Assembly: GCF_964340395.1 (NCBI RefSeq)
Contig: NC_135561.1
Location: 2,170,001-2,234,000 of the forward strand
DNA: 64,000 bases
Direction: 5' to 3'
Source: Glandiceps talaboti
Lineage: Eukaryota; Hemichordata; Enteropneusta; Spengelidae
Part shown: positions 54,701 to 63,700 of the stretch, in pieces
Layout of the letters: each line of letters starts with the position of its first letter
How positions within the stretch are numbered: the stretch's first letter is position 1
Notes under the pieces: generated by a model
The model's database searches: none
What the model was told of the DNA's origin: nothing
The model's input: the letters and a program-made list of their open reading frames with translations, nothing else
Program-made: the position numbers and the translations under genes

Positions 54701-57700
54701 GTGAATGACCTCGAATTTGAACTTCATCAAACTCATAGAATTCTGTGTCTTCTTCCATAACCATAGCAGGATTGTTGGAATCCAGGAAACCATCATCTAC
54801 TTTCAACAATGAGTGCTCCGGTTTGTATTCTGTTACATTTGTGTTCGAATCATGATATTTCACTTCTCTATATTGTGGACCACGGTCTGACTCATATTTA
54901 TATACTGTTCCTGGTGCACCATCTCCATACGTTTGATTTATATGTGTAGATCCTGCAGCTCCCCCTCTTGAGTTGTACTGTCCTCCATATGTATTCTTAT
55001 GTCTAATATGAATACCAATTCTACCACCCGCCCCACCTGAACCACTTCCAAGGCCTTTGCCACCATCAACATTTATTTCACCATGACCTGTCATGTTAGT
55101 AGCTGCAACAACTATGCTACCACCACTTCCTCCTCCAGCAGCAGAATCTTGGGCATCCTGTCCCTGTATTGATATCAATCCATTCAGGTGCATTTTTACA
55201 CCAATGGTCCAGTATAAAGCTCCACCACCACTCCCCCCTATTGCTCCATAGTGTCCAGGACCTCCACCACTGCCAATATCAATTGGTGTAAAAACAGATC
55301 CATATGGTTCTCCACCACCTGCACTGGTGGTTCCTCCCCCGCGGCCTCCATATCCAGCCCCAAGGCCAGTGACTGTTGCTCCCCCTGTTCCATGTCCACC
55401 TGGATATCCAGCTCCATCAAGTTGCAATATCCCTTCACTTTCTAAGTCAGCACTTCCCGATTCAATCAGAGCAATGTTCGCCAATATCAGACCACGATAC
55501 TTAATTTCAAGGAAGGCAGAGTTGATTATCATCTTATTTGTAATTTGAGTGAATTTAATTTCACCTCCATATCGGACTATGATTTGGGGTAAAGTAAAGT
55601 TACCTTCATCTGTGATGTGGACATACTCTCTGTGTTCAACCATGGCGGTCTGAGCAGTGGATGTAAACTCTACATGTGCACTTCCTTCTACAAACAAGTG
55701 ATGGACATCAGTAAGAAGTCCTTCAATAAGAGTGTCTGTGCCATGGAAATGCACTTCAAATGGCATATAAATCTCAGCACCATAGTCGATGATGTAACTA
55801 CAGGGAGCTTCTGTTCTGTTGTTTACAGACTCAACCACCTCAACGTAGACAATTTGATTATTTCTCAGATGTAACTGACCTGTCTTGTCACCTCTAAACC
55901 TGTGTACAATAACAGACACTCGCTCTGATGACGGATGGTAAACTAAAAGTCTTGCTGCTCCACTTAGTTCCATTTCATCAAATTCATACTCTATTGTCTC
56001 CTCTTCCATTAGCATTGATGCTACTGGTACTTGTAAACCTTCATTATCTATGTGAACATACTTGTGATCAACATCAAGAATGGTTGTATTGTATTCCTTA
56101 AGATATTTAGCCTCTCTGTACTGCAGCGGTCGCTGATTTTCCTCAACATAAGCCGATCCAGCTGCAGCACCATGTGTTAGGATGTAACCGGTGTCACCAC
56201 TTCCACCTCTATCTGTGAATTTCCCGCCATACGTGAACCTCCATCTACAGTGGATACCAACTCTTCCTCCAGCACCACCACCTCCTAATCCTGATCCATC
56301 ACCACCACGTACATTTATTTCTCCATGTCCTGTCATATTTGTTACTTCAATAAGACAACTGCCACCGCTTCCACCTCCTGCATTTAGTCCTTGTCCACTG
56401 TCACCTTGTAGTGATAGTAATCCATTCAGCTCCATGTAATGACTTGATTTCCAATGTAACGAACCACCACCTGACCCACCAGATCCCTCACCATGTCCGC
56501 CACCACTTCCAAGAGCCAATGGTGAATACACTGAACCATACGGTTGGCTAACTGCTGTTGTGTTTGAACCACCCCCTTCGCCACCATAGCCTGCTCCATA
56601 CCCAATAAGATTTATAGTTACTCCAGCACCAGGGCCACTTTCTCCTTTTTGACCATGGCCATCGAGATGGAAAACACCTTCACTTTCAATCCAGGCATAT
56701 GTTGAATCCAAGATAGCGTGGTTCATGAACAGAATTCCTTGGTATTTGACTCTAAACTCAGCACAGTCAACACTCATGGTGGACGTAACTCGTTGGAATC
56801 CAGCATGACCCCCTCTCTTTACAGTTATAGTTGAAAAGGAAAAATTACCTGGTGGTGTTATCAGTACATATTCTCTATTCTCAACTTTCGCTGTGTGGCT
56901 TGTTGAATGAAGTGTTACAAATGCTTCATCTTCAATGTACAAATGATGTACCCCTGTGATTAGACCTTTAAAGCTACTGTTAGAGCCATGGATATGTAGT
57001 TCTGTGGGAAATACAATCTCTGATCCAGCATCAGTTAAGTAACTTACAGGGGCTAATGTTTTGTTACTTTCCGATTCAACAACTTCAATGTATGCTGTTT
57101 GGTTATATCGTAAATGAAGTTGTCCGGTTCTATCACCAATAAATAGATGTGCAATTAAGGAAACTTCTGTTTCATTATTGGGATGAAACAGAAGAACTCT
57201 GGCAGCTCCTGTTATTTCAAGTTCGTTGAATTCATAGTCTGTCCTGTGGTTCTCCATTATCATTGACGCTGGCGGTACAACTTTTCCATTATTGTCCATA
57301 TGAATATAAGTGTGGTCAACAGCTAAAAATGTTGTATTATACACTTTGTCATACTTTTTGTGTCTATATTCCAGTTCTCTATAATTTTCTTCTTTATATG
57401 TTGTTCCAGCTGCACCACCATGAGTATGTTTTTCATCCTCATTGCCTCCTTCTCCACCATAATTGATAAATCTCCCTCCGTACTGATACCTCCATTGACA
57501 TAGTATGGCAATTCTCCCTCCAGCACCACCACCACCTCTGCCACTTCCATGCCCACCACGCACTGTGATTGCACCATGTCCTGTCATATTAGTTGTTTGT
57601 ACAATAAGACTACCACCTGATCCACCACCAGCATCTGCTCCCTCTCCAGCACCACCACGCAATGCAAGTTCTCCATTGAGATCGATTCTTTGGCCAACTT

Positions 57701-60700
57701 CCCACCACAGAAAACCGCCTCCCCTTCCTCCAGTTCCTCCACCATTCCCTCCGCCACTTCCGAGAACAGTAGGCCTGAAAAGAGATCCATGTGGCGGTCC
57801 TCCATAAGGGGGTGGACCACCTCCTTGCCCTCCATATCCAGCTCCCATTCCTATTGTATCATTGGTTGACCACCCAGCACCAGCACCATCTTCTGGATAG
57901 TGTCCTCTTGCATCTAAGTGGAATGCCCCCTGACTTTCAATCTCAGCATATGAACACTTAATTTCTGCTTTGTTCATGTATAACTGTCCTTGGTATTTGA
58001 CTGTTACTATGGCAGTAGTAAGAATCATCATATCAGTTATTCTTTGAAATTCAGCTGTTGAGTGTCTTTCAACGGTAAACACCCCAAAAGAGAAATTGCC
58101 AGGGCTAGAAATCTCAACATATTCTCTGTTTTCTATTCTTGCTGTTTGTCCAGTAGATAAGAATACAACATCTCCCCCACTGGCAATATCAAGCATATGA
58201 ACACCTGTTATTAGACCCCCTAGAACTGTTCTTGTACCCCGAATGCTAACCATAGAAGGTAATACTATTTCTGCACCTGCATCGATGAAGTAGCTCACTG
58301 GAGCAACCGTTTCATTTGTAACAGATTCGACAACATCAGCATAAAGAATCTGATGTTCACGCATGTGAAACAGTCCTGTCCTATCTCCAAGGAAGTTATG
58401 TATGATTACAGTCACATTGAAAGAGTCGACTGGATGGTGAATTCGTACATTAGCATGCCTTATTACATGAGCTTCATCAATTTCATACCATACTCGTTCA
58501 CCTTCCATGAGCATTGAAAACAACCAAGGTACATGCTGATCTTCATTATCGATGAATAAATATGAATGAAGTGCCGATGTGTATGTTCGATTAGTCTCTT
58601 TGTCATATTTGATGTCTTGGTATTGAGGGCCACGTGATGTCTCCTCTTTATAAGATGTACCTGCTGCAGCATAGTGCTCACTTACACCTTTTCCACCAAC
58701 AGATTTATATTTGCCAGCATATCTGTGCTTGTGGTGGACATGAACAGCTATACGACCACCAGCTCCACCATAACCATTCCCAACTCCATTACCTCCATTC
58801 ACGTTGATTTCTCCATGTCCGGTAAAGTTCAGTGTATCAATCAATATACTACCACCACTGCCACCCCCAGCATTTTCTCCTTTGCCATCGTCTCCCTGTA
58901 ATCTTATGTATCCATCTATTCTCAGTTCTAGCCCATTATTCCAGAGTAGACGTCCACCACCACTCCCTCCAATGCCAATGCCACTGCCATTTCCGCCACC
59001 ACTCCCCTTTTCTGTTGGTTCAAACAGGTTTCCATAAGCATTGCCACCTATAAGAGGTTCAGGGGCACCACCATGACCACCATGTCCTGCTCCGAGTCCT
59101 ATTCCTTCTGTAGACGTATTCCCTGCTCCTGGACCCATTTCACATGCATAGCCAGTGTAACTCAGTTGTAGTAAACCTTCACTTTCAATCCATCCAAAAC
59201 CAGTGCTGATTATCCCTTCGTTCATGTACATTTTGCCATGAAATTTAATTTCAAGATCGGAAGCAGTAATTGTAAGGTCTTCGTCTGTTTGTGAGAGTTC
59301 AATGATCGAATCTTTCTGTACTGTTATTGTACTAAAACTGATATTGCCAGGTGTAGTCATATGTGTGTATGTACCATTTTCCATTAAGGCAGTCTGGGTT
59401 GTGGATGTAAAAACACTCACAGCTCCTTCAGCAAGTACAAGATTATAAACTCCAGTTATCAGACCTTCAACTACAGACCGTGTACCAAGCATTGTCAATG
59501 ATGAAGGGAAAATAATCTCAGCTCCTTGGTCAATTTTGTAACTAACAGGAGCAATTGTAAAGCCAGATTGGGATTCCACAACTTCACAGAACATACGTTG
59601 CCCGGGTCTGAGATGAACAAGTCCTGTTCGATCACCAACAAATTTATGAGTGACGAGCGTGTCATCCTCAGCATACATCCATAATACCACATGGTTCTTT
59701 ATCTCAATTTCTTCAAACTCAAAGTGAGTTCCATTTTCATTCATTATGATGGTTGGTAAGACATCATTTCTGTTTTCATTATCAAGGTATAACTTTCTAA
59801 AACCGTCTTGCCAGAGAGTTTGATTGTATTCATTGAAAGAGGCTTTCCGGAAGTTGACACCATTGTTGGTATCTGTGTAATAGATTGTTCCAGCAGCAGC
59901 ATTACCCTGGTCATCTGCAGGTCGAGTTAACCCCCCTAATCCTCCAAGGACACCATATTCACCAGCGTATTCACGTAACCATGAGACATGAACTGCGATT
60001 CGACCTCCTGCACCTCCATACCCCATTCCTGCACCATTACCACCATTGGCTGTAATTGTTCCATGGCCAGAGAAAAGAAGAGTCTTCATGAATATACTCC
60101 CTCCACTCCCTCCCCCTGCATTTCCACTGGTGGCAGCATTTCCATCATTTTGAATTTTACCATCTAAGTGAAGTTCATGGCCAATGTTGACATGAATGGT
60201 ACTGCCTCCACTTCCACCAAACTCTCCACCACCTCCACTTCCCTTGTGTTGAGGGTAGGTATAAGATCCATATCCAAGTCCTTTGAAGGAAAAAATAAGG
60301 AATTAAATGCCTAACTGATTTCTGATGCACTTTTATTATTCTATACATCTATTTTGAGAACTCAAAGGCATTGTGTAATGTGATCACAATACTATTCCTA
60401 TAGCCTCAAAATTTAATAAAGAAAACATTATATGGACACATTGCACGAATTATACGGTGAGGAAAGTGAACAATATTTCACAGACAACCAAATCATACCT
60501 GTGTTATAGTCTACAATATCTGCACCTCCTCCATAACCACCATGTCCTCCTCCAGTACCATAATCTGTGCCATTTATAACTGTACCAGCACTATCCCCAG
60601 TGGAAGAACCAGGCCCCCTTCCTGAAGTCTGTACCACTGCCTCTCCTTCGATATGTACATTTGAGGCACTTATACTGACTTCCTCGGCAGTTATAGTTGA

Positions 60701-63700
60701 TTCATATCTCATTGTCAAGTCTGTTACTTCTAATAAAACAGCTTCAGGAAATATGAGTCTAGACTGAGCTTCAAGCTTCAGGTGTCCAAGTGAAAGCTGA
60801 CCTGTAAGAATAAGTGATAAAGGACTTCTTTTCATGTCAACTCTACTGTCCTGCAATCTGCACAGATGACACTATATTGTACTGTGTTGTACTATACTCT
60901 TCTGTATTTAATTAGACTGCTCGACATTGTACTCCTATATACTATATATACTCTTATGCAATCTTTTGCACTGCGTACATAACCTCCTTTACCACATTGC
61001 AGTATATTGCATTGTAAATTGAAATATTGATATGTTATATGGCATTGTACAGTGCTGTACTATGCTGTTCTGCAATGTATTACACTTCACCTCACAGTAC
61101 ATTGCATTACAATACAATACAGTACAGTACAGTACAATACAGTACAGTACAGTACAATACAATACAGCACTGTGCTGTGCTGTACTGTGATTCTAACACC
61201 ACACTTTTATAGTATGGTGTGCTTTTAACATTTGCATCATGATGAGATGACTTTACCTGGTGCAGGTTCAGATCCATAGGTTCCATTGGCAATTTGTGCA
61301 TTTGTTGCCTCCGGTCCAACAAACATTTCCTTACTTTCCGCTAGTGTAAGATTGACTACTCCAGTAAGTCGACCATTCAGATACAGTGCAGGTGCTTTGT
61401 CTCCATTTACTCTTACATCAGCTGGCAGGAACAGTTCTCCATCTTTTTCAACCACAAAGTTAACAAATGGCATTGCTCGTCGCGTCTCAGCTTGGCTATA
61501 TTCAATATAAAATGTCTGGTCTGTTTTGATGTTGAATAGTCCTGATCCATCACTGATAACGTTATAGATCGATACAGATACACTAGGTTGACTCATATTG
61601 GAAATCTCGAAGACACCCTAGAAAATAATATATGTGTTTGTAGTAATAACTATCAAAATACAATATCTTATTCAGAGAATGTCACTTGGTCAAAAACATA
61701 CCCGCATATCTTATCTACTTTATTTTCATATACACATACACGTGAATTAATCTCACTTACCTCATTTTGTAAGGTTAATTCATCGAATCCAAAATCTGCA
61801 CTGTTTAATTCTTTTACACCGGCACGAACTGTCCTTGGATTACGTTCATCAAGGAGAAAAACTTTGGGTGGTAGAACTTTCTGGTTGTCCAAATATAGTC
61901 TGTTGAAATATGTGTCATTTCGCTTCTCTTCGACGAAGACCGTGCCAGTCCCTCCAATGTCTCCTCCACTTGTACCACCAGCTCCATACGCACTCAAAGC
62001 TCCTCTATATTCATCACTATGAGAGACGTGTACGGCTATACGTCCACCTGCTCCGCCACCTGCAATACCATCTCCTTGTCCACCATTGGCATCGATGATG
62101 CCATGTCCGCGGAAATGACCTAGTAATGAAGTTAATATTACAGTTGAAGAAACAGTGACTTGTGCAATACATTGAACATTAACGACGGTATTTAAGCTGT
62201 ATGTTTGTGCTCATTAGTAGTACAACAATATTAGAAAAAAGTGCTTAGCAGCATCCTGATTAGTTGAGCACAAGTATACATAGAGTATCACAATACGAAG
62301 ATAAGAAATAAGACATACGTTGGGAGGCACTAGCGAAGATTCAATATGCAAACGTTCACACGCAGTTTAGTTGTTTGCTTGACACGATTGCTATACCCAC
62401 AGAGGTGTATATGTTCCTGTTACTTATAGAAAAATATACGCATTATAAGACTTGATTATGTATATTTGTCTATTTTCTAGTATGAGGTAAAACTATAACG
62501 TTCTATAGGGATTCTCGAGACTTAATATAATGTCAGTAGCATCCACATGAAGGTGACAGTATCTCTGCTGATGGGCTACGATATACAGTAACTATAAATT
62601 ACACATGTCATGTGCCAAATATAGACAACATTCAAGTAGGCAACTTAGGATAGCCTCACATTTAGGTCTACACGGCAAGCAAGCCTGGCATCTAGATTCT
62701 ATTATTAAAGTTAGGCAAACCTGATAGCAAGATCAGTAAGACTTTAAAAGCATGATATATATGACTTGTCTACATGTTACGCACGGTATCTGGATCTTAT
62801 TACCTGCTGTAACCCAAACACTTCCTCCACTAGCACCACCAGCTCCAGAACTAGGTTCACCGTTTTCTCCTGCTACATTGACTTCACCGTCTATGTGGAA
62901 TATAGCACCGACAACAATTCGCATCGTCCCTCCTCCTCTAGGTCCCTGGTTTCCGTTAACAGCTTGTCCTCCCCTACTCCCGCCCAAGACGGGTTCATAT
63001 ATTGATCCATACTTTTCACCGCCAGGTACACCACCATTTGCTATGGTAAAAAAATGAAAATAACAGCCGAGTTTAAAAAGCTCCCTACTTCAAAAATATA
63101 GCTGGCCATTTTTTTGAAATCAATCGATCTGTACAATTGTCAGGATGGGGATAGATTTGGGTTCACAAGTTCCTTAATAATAACTATCTCGGTTCTTCTT
63201 AAAAACATGAAATGTAGAACCTTTAAGAGATTGGAATTCTGTTAGATGTATATATAGTCATTCATCATATCTTTCTGTTGAAATATTTAACCTTTCGAAA
63301 TGTAAATAACTTGTTTTTGTCTTGTTTTCGCAAAACAGACCATATACACAGAAAACAAGCATGTCACGGGAGAACTTTGACATAATAGAATATAAAATAA
63401 TATTGGTAACTTTATACCATTTCCTCCAATACTCGCATGTCCTCCTCCTGTGCCAACAGATGTTCCTTCTCCCAAGCCGCCATCTTCAGGTCCTCGACCT
63501 GTGCATATCATGCCAGCACTTGGTTCAAGATGGAAGTCTGTGGCAAACACTTTGAAAAACTCTGCCGTGAATCGTGATGCCCATTTCATGTCCTGTTAAT
63601 CAAGTAACAAGAACATGAGCCAAGATATAATTTCGACATAGTTTACACAAACATCAACAACACATGTATGTATGTATGTATGTATGTATGTATGTATGTA

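Noticed and set aside
57505-57807. Proline-rich plus-strand frames opposite the Gly-rich array
   Set aside because: Complement of glycine codons (GGN to CCN), found at every repeat.
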